DNA from: Serinicoccus marinus DSM 15273
GTDB taxonomy: Bacteria; Actinomycetota; Actinomycetes; Actinomycetales; Dermatophilaceae
DNA length: 64,000 nt
Assembly: GCF_008386315.1 (NCBI RefSeq)
Contig: NZ_CP043808.1
Coordinates: 2,232,001 to 2,296,000, forward strand
Direction of reading: 5' to 3'
Under the pieces are notes generated by a model that saw only the letters and a list, made by a program, of their open reading frames with translations, had not been told where the DNA came from and did no database searches. The translations under genes were made by a program, and so were the position numbers. Positions 32,331 through 41,411 of this stretch are shown piece by piece (positions within the stretch are counted from its first letter, which is position 1; each line of letters opens with the position of its first letter).

Positions 32331-33167
32331 ATGGGTATGGGTGTCGTGCTCGCGCTCGCCGCCGCCCTGTCCTACGGCCTGTCCGACTTCGTCGGCGGCG
32401 TCGCGTCCCGACGGAGCTCGCCCTGGCCGGTCGCGATCATGTGCGCCGTCGGGGGTATGGCGGGTGCCGTGCTCGTGGCGCTGACCCGCACCGGCGACCC
32501 GACCCCGGCGGACCTGGGGTGGGGCGCGCTCGCGGGGGTCGGGAGCGGGCTCGGCGGAGCCTTCCTCTACCGCGGCCTGGCCGCCGGGCGGATGGGCGTG
32601 GTTGCACCGGTCTCCGGGGTCGGCGCGGCGGTGCTGCCGGTGGTCGTCGCCCTGCTCGGCGGGGAGCGACCGGGGCTGCTGGTGTGGTGCGGCATCGCCG
32701 CAGCGCTGCCCGGGATCTGGCTGGTCAGCCGGGAGCCCGGCCACGGCGGACGCCTGGCCGACGGCTTGCTCGACGGCGTGCTGGCGGGGGCCGGCTTCGG
32801 GCTGCTCTTCGCCGCGATCGGCCAGGTGCCGCAGAGCGCCGGCTACTGGCCGCTGGCGGTGGCCCAGACCGTGGGGCTGGTCAGCGTCGTGATCACCGCC
32901 ACGCTGCTGGGTGACAGCTGGCGGCCCCGGACCGCCCTGGAAGTCGGGGGTGGCCTGCTCGCCGGCGCGCTGGCCACGCTGGCCGCGCTCGGCTTCCTGC
33001 TCGCGACCCAGGCCGGGCTGCTGACGGTGGCCGCGGTGCTCACCTCGATCTACCCCGCCGTGACCGTGCTGCTGGCGGCGACCGTGCTCCGCGAGAGGCT
33101 CGGGGCGGCGCAGGGCGTGGGTCTCCTGCTATGCCTCGCCTGCGTGGCGCTCGTCGCGGCCGGGTGA
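32331..33167 (+). CDS. EamA/DMT family permease
   Basis: A 278-residue protein of about ten hydrophobic helices in two EamA repeats. The first repeat begins [21 protein letters not shown] and holds [22 protein letters not shown]. The second ends [21 protein letters not shown], the conserved inner-membrane motif of the drug/metabolite transporter superfamily. The substrate is unknown. ATG 32331 is supported by an AGGAGG ribosome binding site at about 32317. It is divergent from rnj and 25 bases upstream of thyA on the same strand. Confidence 0.88.
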   Translation: MGMGVVLALAAALSYGLSDFVGGVASRRSSPWPVAIMCAVGGMAGAVLVALTRTGDPTPADLGWGALAGVGSGLGGAFLYRGLAAGRMGVVAPVSGVGAAVLPVVVALLGGERPGLLVWCGIAAALPGIWLVSREPGHGGRLADGLLDGVLAGAGFGLLFAAIGQVPQSAGYWPLAVAQTVGLVSVVITATLLGDSWRPRTALEVGGGLLAGALATLAALGFLLATQAGLLTVAAVLTSIYPAVTVLLAATVLRERLGAAQGVGLLLCLACVALVAAG

Positions 33168-33192
33168 GGCGGGCGCCGCTACGCTGACCTGC

Positions 33193-34013
33193 ATGCAGGC
33201 ATACCTCGACCTCCTGGAGCGGATCCGCACCGAGGGGGTGCGCAAGGAGGACCGGACCGGCACGGGGACGCTGTCGGTCTTTGGTCACCAGATGCGCTTC
33301 GACCTGACCGAGGGTTTCCCGGCACTGACGACGAAGAAGCTACACCTGCGCTCGATCATCGGCGAGCTGCTGTGGTTCCTGCGCGGCGACACCAACGTGC
33401 GGTGGTTGCAGGAGCGCCGGATCACGATCTGGGACGAGTGGGCCGACGAGCAGGGCGACCTGGGCCCGGTCTACGGCCACCAGTGGCGCTCCTGGCCGGC
33501 CCCGGACGGGGGGACGATCGACCAGATCCAGCGGCTCGTCGACGGCCTGAGGACCAACCCCGACTCCCGCCGTCACATCGTCTCGGCGTGGAACGTCGCC
33601 GACGTCGACTCAATGGCACTGCCGCCGTGCCACACGCTCTTCCAGTTCTACGTCGCGCCCGCCGCCGAGGGCGACCCGGACCAGCGCGGGTGGCTGTCGT
33701 GCAGCTCTACCAGCGCAGCGCCGACACCTTCCTCGGGGTGCCCTTCAACATCGCGTCCTACGCCCTGCTGACGCACATGGTGGCGCAGGTGACCGACCTG
33801 CGTGCCAAGGACTTCGTGCACACCCTCGGCGACGCGCACCTCTACCTCAACCACCTCGACCAGGCCGCCGAGCAGCTGACCCGGACGCCGGGGCCGCTCC
33901 CCACCCTGTGGCTGAACCCCGAGGTGCGGCAGGTCGACGCCTTCGAGCTGGAGGACGTCGAGGTGCGCGACTACGTCGCCGCCCCGACGATCACAGCGCC
34001 GATCGCGGTATGA
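33193..34013 (+). CDS. thyA: Thymidylate synthase, frame broken once
   Basis: Converts dUMP to dTMP with methylenetetrahydrofolate. The motifs are clear: [16 protein letters not shown], the catalytic cysteine in [10 protein letters not shown] at residue 146, [12 protein letters not shown] and DAHLYLNH. The frame breaks near 33701, in RGWLSCQLYQRS: the sequence reads TGCAGCTC where TGCCAGCTC would restore the family text. One C is missing, almost surely a base-call error because the enzyme is otherwise perfect to its end (ITAPIAV). Start ATG 33193. The stop overlaps the ATG of the NUDIX-DHFR gene (ATGA), so dTMP and tetrahydrofolate synthesis are coupled. Confidence 0.93.
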
Positions 34014-34974
34014 CGCAGGCCGAGCCCGCGCGCCGCTCCCGTCCGGCAGCGCTCGTCCCCGCGACCTACGTGATCCTGCGCCGCGAGGGGGCGTCCGGGA
34101 CCGAGGTGCTGCTGCAGCTGCGGCAGGGCACGCCCTACATGGACGGCTGGTGGGCCTGCGGGGCCGCAGGCCATGTCGAGCCGGGCGAGAGCTTCTGGCG
34201 CGCCGGGGTCCGCGAGGCCGCCGAGGAGATCGGGGTCGGGCTGAGCGAGGACGACCTCGAGCACGTCGCGACGCTGCAGCGCACGGTGGCGCTGCCGTAC
34301 CCGCGCGAACAACGGGTCGACGTCTTTGTCACCACCGAGCTGTGGGAGGGTCAGCCGCGGGCGGCCGAGGCGGACCGGGCCGCTGAGGTGCGGTGGTGGC
34401 CGCTGGACGACCTGCCCGAGCGGGTGGTGCCGCACGAGCGACGCGCCCTGGAGGCCCTCGCCGCGGGCGCGCGCGGGGCGCTGCTCACCCACGGCTTCGC
34501 GCAGCGGCTCGCGCTCATCGCGGCCGTCGGGCGCAACGGGGTCATCGGCGACGGCAGCGCGATGCCGTGGCACCTGCCGGAGGACCTGCGCTTCTTCAAG
34601 GAGACGACCATGGGGGGCGTCCTGGTCATGGGCCGCGGCACCTGGGACTCCATCGGCCGGGCGCTCCCGGGCCGGCGCACCATCGTCGTGACGCGGCAGC
34701 GCGACTGGTCGGCGCCCGGGGCAGAGGTCGCGCACTCCTGTCTCCTTCCGAGGCCTTGCTCATGGCCGGCGACGGCGAGGTCTTCGTCGCCGGAGGCGGC
34801 GAGATCTACGCCCAGACCATCGAGCACGCCCACCGGCTGGTGCTCACCGAGGTCGACCTCGAGCCGGAGGGCAGCACCCGCTTCCCCGAGGTGGACCAGG
34901 AGCGGTGGACGGAGACACGTCGCCAGCCTGGCTCCGGAGACATCAAGGCCTGGGTCACCTGGGATCGGCGGTGA
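34010..34974 (+). CDS. folA: NUDIX hydrolase-dihydrofolate reductase fusion, frame broken once
   Basis: Residues 1-155 are a NUDIX domain with a full Nudix box, G54 HVEPGE to REAAEEIGV (Gx5Ex7REUxEExGU). Residues from about 167 are dihydrofolate reductase: [39 protein letters not shown] and RTIVVTR, then [10 protein letters not shown]. No start codon with a ribosome binding site separates the domains and they share one frame, so this looks like a true fusion. A break near 34742 is repaired by one C (CACTCC to CACTCCC), giving [17 protein letters not shown] enzymes also act on dihydroneopterin triphosphate in folate synthesis, but this NUDIX domain cannot be assigned a substrate. It overlaps thyA. 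Confidence 0.85.
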
Positions 34975-34989
34975 GCCCGAGGCCGCGAT

Positions 34990-35031
34990 GGTCCCGTGAG
35001 ACTCGGGGACGGTCCCGACTCCCACGGGACC
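34990..35031 (+). terminator. Stem-loop after the thyA/folA genes
   Basis: Arms GGTCCCGTGAGA (34990-35001) and TCCCACGGGACC (35020-35031) pair in 11 of 12 positions around an 18-base loop, 15 bases after the stop of the NUDIX-DHFR gene. There is no T-tract, as is common in actinobacteria. Probably a terminator. Confidence 0.55.
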
Positions 35032-35033
35032 GT

Positions 35034-35105
35034 CGTCTGCACGCCGGCTCGTCACTCACGAGCCCCCTCGAGCAGGCTCCGGAGTGACGTCGAGGCGTGC
35101 AGACG
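35034..35105. repeat. Nested inverted repeat (72 bp) before the S9 peptidase gene
   Basis: Outer arms CGTCTGCACGCC (35034-35045) and GGCGTGCAGACG (35094-35105) are perfect 12-base complements. Inside the left half a second perfect stem GGCTCGT-CACTC-ACGAGCC spans 35046-35064, directly stacked on the outer arm. The element starts right after the preceding stem-loop and ends about 42 bases before the peptidase start. It could be a structured leader, a second terminator or a cruciform. Confidence 0.5.
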
Positions 35106-35147
35106 GCTCGGACGAGCGGCTGACGGTCCCGGCGTAGGCTCGCGCAG

Positions 35148-37082
35148 GTGAAGCCCAGCGACCTGACGAAGATCCGCACGCTCTCCTCCCCCACGGTGCA
35201 CCCCGACGGCCGCGACGTGGTCTTCGTCGTGAGCCGGCCGGACGTCGAGGACAACCGCTACCGCACCAGCCTGTGGCGGCTCGACCTGAGCACGGACGAC
35301 GCCCGGCCCACCCGGTTGACCAGCAGCACGCGGGACTCGGCACCGGCATACTCCCCCGACGGCACGCAGCTGGCCTTCCTCCGCGCCGGCGACGACGGAC
35401 CGCCGCAGCTGCACGTCATGCCTGCCGACGGCGGCGACGCTCGACGCCTGACCGACCAGCCGCTGGGCGTCGGCTCCGTCTCCTGGTCCCCCGAGGGCAC
35501 GCAGCTCGTGTATGCCGCCCGTATCCCCGAGCAGGGTCGCTACGGCACCGACGACGCCGTCAAGCCCGACCAGGAGGCGCCGCGGCTCATCGAGCACAGC
35601 ACCTACCTGGCCGACGGGCTCGGCTACGTCCTCGACCGCCCGAGCAAGCTCTTCCTGCTCGACCTCGCCGACCTGCCCGATCCCGATGGCCCGGACGCCG
35701 ACGAGCTCCCACCCAGCACGCAGCTCACCTCGGGTCGAGGTGACGACAGCGCGCCCGTCTTCCTGCACGCCGGCACCCGGATCGCCTTCGTCGCCTCTCG
35801 CGACCGGCGCGGCGCCTGGACCCCGGACACCCTCGTGAGCGACGTGTGCTCGGTCGACCTGCGCGGCAAGGGCTTCCGCCGGCACACCGACCGCACCGGA
35901 TCGGTCGGCAGCGTGCACGTCGGCCCGGACGGCACGGCCGTCTACGGTGCGGCCGACCTCGGCAGCTCGAAGCAGGACTTCGTGGCTCGCAACGCGGTGC
36001 TGCGCCGGCTCGACGGCCCGGGGGTCGCGCTCACCGACGCCGAGACCGACCACCTCGCCTGCGCCCCGGTCATCGGCGGCGACGGCGCGGTCGTCGCCGC
36101 CTTCGAGGTGCGCGGCGACACCGTCGTGCGTGACCTGACGGCCGACCGGGTGCTGCTCGAGGGTCACGTGGGCGTGACCGCCCTGGCCGCCGGCGGCGAC
36201 GTCGTCGTCGCGGTCGCGGGCACGCGCGAGGCATACTCCGAGCTCTTCGTCGGCCGCTCCGGCGAGACGCTCACGCAGCGCACCGACTTCGCCCGCCACC
36301 TCACCGACACGGCCGCACCGATCGAGACCGAGGAGCTGGACGCGACCTCGGGCGACGGCTACCCGGTGCACGGCTGGCTGGTCCGGCCCACCACCAAGCC
36401 GCGGCGCAAGGCGGGCCACCCGGTGATCCTGCTCATCCACGGCGGCCCCTACGCGCAGTACTCCGGCAACCTCTTCGACGAGGCCCAGGTCCTCGCCGGC
36501 GCTGGGTATGCCGTCGTCATGGGCAACCCGCGAGGCGGCTCCGGCTACGGCGCGGCGCACGGACGGGCGGTCAAGGAGGCGATCGGCACCGTCGACGTGG
36601 CCGACCTCACCGCGCTGCTGGACCACGCGCTGACCCTGCCGGGCCTCGACGGCTCTCGGCTCGGCGTCATGGGCGGCTCCTACGGCGGGCTGATGACGAC
36701 CTGGCTGGTCGGGCACACCGACCGCTTCACCGCGGCGATCAGCGAGCGCGCTGTCAACGCCTGGGACTCCTTCGCCGGCACCAGCGACATCGGCTGGTTC
36801 TTCGCCGACGAGTATGCCGGCGCCTTCCAGCACGAGCAGTCACCGCTGACCTGGGCCGACCGGATCACCACACCGACGCTGGTCATCCACTCCGAGCGCG
36901 ACTTCCGCTGCCCGCTGGAGCAGGGGCAACGGCTCTTCGCGCGGCTGCGCAAGAACGGCGTGCCCAGCAAGCTGCTCGTCTTCCCCGGCGAGGGGCACGA
37001 GCTGTCGCGCTCGGGCCAGCCGCGGCACCGGCTGCAGCGCTTCGAGCACATCCTCGACTGGTGGGGCGACCACCTGCGCTGA
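35148..37082 (+). CDS. S9 family serine peptidase (prolyl oligopeptidase/acylaminoacyl-peptidase type)
   Basis: A 644-residue cytosolic peptidase. The N-terminal ~400 residues form a beta-propeller with repeated strand motifs (for example SAPAYSPDGTQLAFLR and VSWSPEGTQLVYAAR). The C-terminal alpha/beta hydrolase has the oxyanion HGGPYAQY, the nucleophile in GVMGGSYGGLMT, the acidic residue around ERDFRCP and the histidine in GEGHELSRSG. The family cleaves short peptides or N-acylated peptides. GTG 35148 (MKPSDLTKIRTLSSP) fits family starts. No signal peptide. The frame is intact and stands alone between structured intergenic DNA and a convergent gene. Confidence 0.92.
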   Translation: MKPSDLTKIRTLSSPTVHPDGRDVVFVVSRPDVEDNRYRTSLWRLDLSTDDARPTRLTSSTRDSAPAYSPDGTQLAFLRAGDDGPPQLHVMPADGGDARRLTDQPLGVGSVSWSPEGTQLVYAARIPEQGRYGTDDAVKPDQEAPRLIEHSTYLADGLGYVLDRPSKLFLLDLADLPDPDGPDADELPPSTQLTSGRGDDSAPVFLHAGTRIAFVASRDRRGAWTPDTLVSDVCSVDLRGKGFRRHTDRTGSVGSVHVGPDGTAVYGAADLGSSKQDFVARNAVLRRLDGPGVALTDAETDHLACAPVIGGDGAVVAAFEVRGDTVVRDLTADRVLLEGHVGVTALAAGGDVVVAVAGTREAYSELFVGRSGETLTQRTDFARHLTDTAAPIETEELDATSGDGYPVHGWLVRPTTKPRRKAGHPVILLIHGGPYAQYSGNLFDEAQVLAGAGYAVVMGNPRGGSGYGAAHGRAVKEAIGTVDVADLTALLDHALTLPGLDGSRLGVMGGSYGGLMTTWLVGHTDRFTAAISERAVNAWDSFAGTSDIGWFFADEYAGAFQHEQSPLTWADRITTPTLVIHSERDFRCPLEQGQRLFARLRKNGVPSKLLVFPGEGHELSRSGQPRHRLQRFEHILDWWGDHLR

Positions 37083-37109
37083 GGCGCGGCGCTCCCGCGG
37101 GCCGGGTCG

Positions 37110-38650
37110 TCAGTCGGTCGCCGGGTAGCCGAAGCGGGACATCAGGGCACCGCAGGTGTGCTCGATCCGCCGCAGGTTGTCCTCGCCGAAGAAGGCCGCG
37201 GGGGTGACCTCGCGGTCTCCGCGGGGCTGGAACTGCCGGTCCTGCGAGCCGGTGATGTCGCGCACGACCGGTCGCCCCAGGGAGCGGGCCAGCGCCTCGA
37301 TGCTGCCGCGCTTGTCGGCGCAGAAGTCCTCGTAGCGCAGCAGCGTCAGGTGCTCGGCGGCGTCGACGTAGGTCTGTGCGGCGCGCACCCACCGGTCCGC
37401 CAGCGCCTTCACGTACTGCCTCGGCCCGGTGGCCATCCCCGCGTTGGTGAGGATGGGGTACCACCCGGGCAGCCGCTCCCTCAGGTCGTCGTACTGGTCC
37501 GCCGTGAGGTCCGCCTGCGACCCGGGCAGGTCCACCCGGTTGAGGATGCTCCTGATGTTGTCCCGGGGTCGCGGACGACGAACACCACCTGGGCGTCCGG
37601 GAAGGCCGCCAGCAGCGAGGGCAGCAGGAAGATGACGTCGTTGTCCTTCACCACGTCCGCGGCGAAGACCTTGGGCCGGCGCTGCGCCAGCGTGGCGACC
37701 GCGTCCTCCTGCCCCAGCAGGTCGGCCAACCGGGTGCGGGTCTGGTAGAGCACGTCCAACGAGGCCCTCCCGCCGATGCACTCGGCCAGGAGGCTGGCGA
37801 TCGCCGTGCTCCCCGACTTCTGGTTGCCCAGCACGAAGATGGGCGGGGCCGGGGCCGGGGGCGAGGGCTCGGCGGTGACAGCGGGCGCCGGCTCTGAGGC
37901 GCCCGCACGCGCCGGCTCCGCCGGCGGCTGCGGGCGGGGCGCCGCAGCGGCGGGCACCGTCGACCGGGAGACGACGCGGCTCACGTAGCCCAGCCTGCGC
38001 AGGGCCGAGAACTCGTCCTTGACGGACTGCCGGCCGAAGTTCTCGTAGGCGGCCACGGCGATCTGGATCTGGTCCTCGCTGCTGCGGGTCGGCCGGTAGA
38101 CCGAGGCCTCGCCGGACATGAGGGTGCCCAGGCTGAACCGCACGGTCCGGGCCCCGAGCCCCTGCACCGCCTCGACGACCGCGCGATGGTCCGGGTGGTC
38201 GTCGTCGGGGTGGCCCGCGACGACCCACCGCGCCCCGCGGCGGTCCAACTTCTTCAGCGCCCGACCGACCTCCTCCGCCTGAACGTCACCGTCCGGGAGC
38301 CCGAGCCGGACGATGTGTCCTGCGCCCGCCGTCAGGGCCGACCACGCGGCGGCCTGCTCGGACCGGCGGAACTCCCTCTCGTAGGCCGGGGTCCACCCCT
38401 TGAGCTCCGCCCGCCGGGAGGCCCCTCCGTCGCTGACGGCGACCAGGACGACCGGGTGTTGGGTGCGCGCGCAGAGCCACGGGATGTAGGAGGCCAGCCG
38501 CAGGGTCTCGTCGTCCGGGTGCGGTGCGACGACATAGGTCACCGGCCGGGAGAACGCCTGGGCGACCCGTCGCGCTCCCGTGCGGGCACGCCTGCACAGT
38601 CCTGCCGTGCCGGGGGCGCCCCCGGGGGCCTGTCGACGGGTGGGGAGCAT
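37110..38650 (-). CDS. PIG-L/LmbE-type deacetylase fused to a sulfotransferase, frame broken once
   Basis: About 513 residues. Residues 35-225 form a PIG-L family de-N-acetylase with the zinc motif APHPDDE (43-48) and GHPDDDH (147-152); the family removes acetyl from GlcNAc-type amines. A Pro/Ala-rich linker (about 230-270) leads to a PAPS-dependent sulfotransferase: the phosphosulfate loop IFVLGNQKSGSTAIA (around 275-282) and the 3'-phosphate motif FVVRDPRDNIRSILN. The linker and both domain starts lie in one unbroken frame, so the fusion is not caused by the frame break, which is near 37566 and healed by one C in a C run. No signal peptide. The substrate is unknown. Start ATG 38650. Confidence 0.82.
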
Positions 38651-38746
38651 GCCGGGAGGCTAACAAGGGCGGCGCCGCGGGAGTCGGACCGCTCCCGACC
38701 CCGTGGCCACGCCCTCGGGCCCAGCCGGGGCCGTGGTGACGGATGG

Positions 38747-39181
38747 TCAGCTCGCCAGGTGCCGGGGCAGCCGGTCCAGCACGTCGTTCCACCCCTGCGC
38801 GGCACCACCGTCCGGCTCGTGCGCGTCGGAGGTATGCCGCACCGTCACCTCGGTGCCCCCGTCGACCGGGGCGAAGGTGACCTCGACCGTGTCCACCGCG
38901 GCGTCCGCGGGCACGCCGGCAGCCGGGTCGTCCACCCAGGTCCAGGTCATGACGAACCGGCGCGGGGGGTCGTGCTCGAGGAAGACCCCCTCCACGCCCA
39001 CCCCGGCCGAGGGGGCCGTGATGCGCAGCCGCCCGCCCTGGAGGGCGTCGACCTCGTAGGTCGTATCCGGCCACTGCGGCCACCACCACCGGGCCAGCTC
39101 GGCGGGGTCCATCCACGCCCGGAAGGCGCGGTCGGCGTCGACCGGTACGACCCGCGTGACGGTGACGGTGCTGGCGCTCAT
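38747..39181 (-). CDS. SRPBCC/AHSA1 family protein
   Basis: A 144-residue START-like (SRPBCC) protein of the AHSA1 type: TVTRVVPVDADRAFRAWMDPAELARWWWP, then GGRLRITAP, a VFLEHDPPRRFVMTWTW strand and a C-terminal helix GWNDVLDRLPRHL. Members have a hydrophobic cavity for a ligand; most in bacteria are uncharacterised. It overlaps the upstream ArsR gene by four bases (ATGA), the very common pairing in which ArsR controls the operon and the SRPBCC protein may bind a related ligand. ATG start at 39181. Confidence 0.88.
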   Translation of the reverse strand: MSASTVTVTRVVPVDADRAFRAWMDPAELARWWWPQWPDTTYEVDALQGGRLRITAPSAGVGVEGVFLEHDPPRRFVMTWTWVDDPAAGVPADAAVDTVEVTFAPVDGGTEVTVRHTSDAHEPDGGAAQGWNDVLDRLPRHLAS

Positions 39182-39507
39182 GGCTCGCTCCTGTCGGTCG
39201 GACCTGCCAGGTGACCTGCCAGGCGGTCCAGGTGGTTGCCCCAGAGGAGGCGGTGCTGCAGGGCCCAGGTCGCCAGGGGGTCGAGGCTGCCGGGCACCAG
39301 CTCGACGGTGACGACGCGTCCGGCCTTGGTCCGGCGGACGATCCCGGCCTCCGCCAGGCGGTCGACGTGGCGCATGGTGCCGGGCACGCTCATCCCGAGC
39401 ACCTCGGCCAGGGCGCTCACGGTGGCGGGCCCGTCGGCCAGGTGCTCGACCACCCGGCGGCGGGACTCGCTGGCGATGGCGCCGGCCGCCGCGTTGAGGG
39501 AGGACAT
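39178..39507 (-). CDS. ArsR family transcriptional regulator
   Basis: A 109-residue winged-helix repressor: LNAAAGAIASESRRRVVEHLADGPATVSALAEVLGMSVPGTMRHVDRL is the HTH and AEAGIVRRTKAGRVVTVEL the wing. No cysteine metal site is present, so ligand sensing differs from ArsR proper. It belongs to the subgroup coupled to SRPBCC genes. It starts 14 bases from a perfect 13-bp inverted repeat that probably is its own operator. ATG start at 39507. Confidence 0.88.
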   Translation of the reverse strand: MSSLNAAAGAIASESRRRVVEHLADGPATVSALAEVLGMSVPGTMRHVDRLAEAGIVRRTKAGRVVTVELVPGSLDPLATWALQHRLLWGNHLDRLAGHLAGPTDRSEP

Positions 39508-39520
39508 GGCGCCCAGGCTA

Positions 39521-39552
39521 CCGCATACTTAACGGTCTTGTTAAGTATGCGG
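39521..39552. promoter_or_regulatory. Perfect 13-bp inverted repeat, likely ArsR operator
   Basis: CCGCATACTTAAC (39521-39533), spacer GGTCTT, then GTTAAGTATGCGG (39540-39552): the arms are perfect complements. The AT-rich CTTAAC/GTTAAG core is exceptional in this DNA. It lies 14-45 bases upstream of the ArsR start, where the promoter should be, and just after the end of the upstream gene. An autoregulatory operator is the best reading; it could double as a terminator. Confidence 0.75.
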
Positions 39553-39557
39553 TGAGG

Positions 39558-39806
39558 TCACCCCTCCCGGGACCGCCGACCCAGCAGGTAGCTGCCGAGG
39601 GCCAGGAGCACCGCGCCGACGCAGATGGTGATCGGCCCGACGACGTCCTGCCACACGAGGATCCGGACCGGCTCGACCGGCTGGTAGGCGAACCACCCGA
39701 ACGACACCGGCGTGCTGAGGATGACCACCACGCCGCCGACGATCATGAGCGCGCCGAGCACGGCGAGCGCCGGGGCCCGCCCGCTGGATCGAGGGCGCTG
39801 TGCCAT
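39558..39806 (-). CDS. Small two-helix membrane protein
   Basis: An 82-residue protein with a basic N-terminus (MAQRPRSSGRAP) and two hydrophobic helices, ALAVLGALMIVGGVVVIL and VVGPITICVGAVLLALGSYLL, joined by a loop with PVSFGWFAYQPVEP. No known domain recognised. Its ATG overlaps the stop of the carboxylase beta gene (TGATG), so it is translationally coupled to the acyl-CoA carboxylase. That hints at an accessory role in that operon, but this is inference. Confidence 0.7.
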   Translation of the reverse strand: MAQRPRSSGRAPALAVLGALMIVGGVVVILSTPVSFGWFAYQPVEPVRILVWQDVVGPITICVGAVLLALGSYLLGRRSREG

Positions 39807-41378
39807 CAGACCGGGGGGATGCTGCGGTGGCGGGCGGAGAAGTGCCGGTCGCGGCGCGCGGCATACCGCAGCCGGTGCACGACCTCGGCGCGCAGGTCCT
39901 CCGGCTCGGTGATCGCGTCGATGACGAGGTCGGCGGCAAGCCGCTCGAGATCGACGTCCTCGAGGTAGTCCGCACGCCGGGCGTCGATGAAGGCCTGCCG
40001 CTCACCCTCGTCCTCGATCGCGGCGATCTTGTTGGCGTAGACCGCGTTGACCGCGGCCTCGGGGCCCATCACCGCGATCCGCGCCGTCGGCAGCGCGATC
40101 GTCGCGTCCGGGCCGAAGCCGGGGCCACCCATGGCATACAGCCCGGCGCCGTAGGCCTTGCGCAGCACCACGCACAGCTGCGGCACCGTCGCCTCCGAGA
40201 CCGCGGAGACCATCTTGGCGCCGTGCCGGATGATGCCGCCGCGCTCGACCTCGGAGCCGATCATGAATCCCGGCACGTCGGCGAGGTAGATCAGGGGGAT
40301 GCCGTAGGCGTCGCAGAGCCAGATGAAGCGGGACGCCTTGTCAGCCGAGTCGGTGAAGAGCACCCCACCCTTGACCGCCGAGTTGTTGGCGACGATCCCG
40401 ACGCTCTGCCCGTCGACCCGTCCCAGCCCGACGACCAGCTCGGCGGCGAAGAGCGGCTTGACCTCGAAGAAGCTGTCGTCGTCGACGAGCCCCTCGATGA
40501 CGTCGTGCACGTCGAAGGGCACCGACTCCGCCTCGGGGACGGTATGCCTGCCCAGCGGCACCGCGGGCTCCTCGCCCTCGTAGGCGGGCGCGGGGGCGCG
40601 CCACGACTCGGGCAGGTAGGAGAAGAAGTGCCGGGCCAGTTCGATCGCCTCGGTGTCGTCCGAGGCGAGCAGGTCGCCGACCCCGGAGACGGTGCAGTGC
40701 ATCCGCGCGCCACCCATCTCCTCCAGCGAGACCCGCTCCCCCACGACCATCTCGGCCATCCGCGGGCTGCCGAGGTACATCGAGGCGTTGCCCTCGACCA
40801 TGATGATCAGGTCGGTGAAGCTCGGGATGTAGGCGCCGCCCGCGGCGCTCGGCCCGAAGAGGCAGCAGATCTGCGGCACCTTGCCGGACAGGGCCACCTG
40901 GTTGTGGAAGATCCGCCCGGCACCGCGACGCCCCGGGAAGAGGTCCACCTGGTCGGTGATCCGCGCACCCGCCGAGTCGACGAACCAGAAGACCGGCAGC
41001 TCCTCGCGCAGCGCGGCCTCGGTGGCGCGGATGATCTTCTCGACCGTCCGGGCACCCCACGACCCGGCCTTGACCGTCGGGTCGTTGGCGACGACGATCG
41101 CGGCGCGCGCCGTCGACCTCGCCGCGGCCCGTGACCACGCCGTCGGCCGGCAGACCCTCGGCGGTGGCGTTGGCATACCGACCGTCCTCGACGAAGCTGC
41201 CCTCGTCGAAGAGCAGCGCGATCCGCTCGCGGACGTAGAGCTTGCCCTGGCCGTCCAGCTTGGCCCGGGCCCGCTCGCTGGGCTCCGCCGAGGCCTGGTG
41301 TGCCGTCGCGAGCCGCGAGCGCAGGTCGGCGACCCGGGGGTCGCCGGCGGCGTCGGCGGAGGTGGCGTCGTCGCTCAT
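39806..41378 (-). CDS. Acyl-CoA carboxylase beta subunit (methylcrotonyl/propionyl-CoA type), frame broken once
   Basis: About 523 residues of the biotin-dependent carboxyltransferase beta family. Motifs are SAGARITDQVDLFPGRRGAGRIF, GPSAAGGAYIPSFTDL (CoA/oxyanion site) and PGFMIGSEVERGGIIRHGAKM near the C-terminus. A break near 41110 lies in a GC-repeat stretch; a two-base loss or one-base gain there joins VTGRGEVDG to AAIVVANDPTVKAGSWG. Start uncertain: ATG 41378 (MSDDATSAD), 41387 or 41402. It follows the acyl-CoA dehydrogenase on the same strand, and the alpha subunit is at 43197. This order suggests methylcrotonyl-CoA carboxylase in leucine breakdown. Confidence 0.88.
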
Positions 41379-41411
41379 GCCGGTCATCGTGTCAGCACCC
41401 ACCGACGGCTG

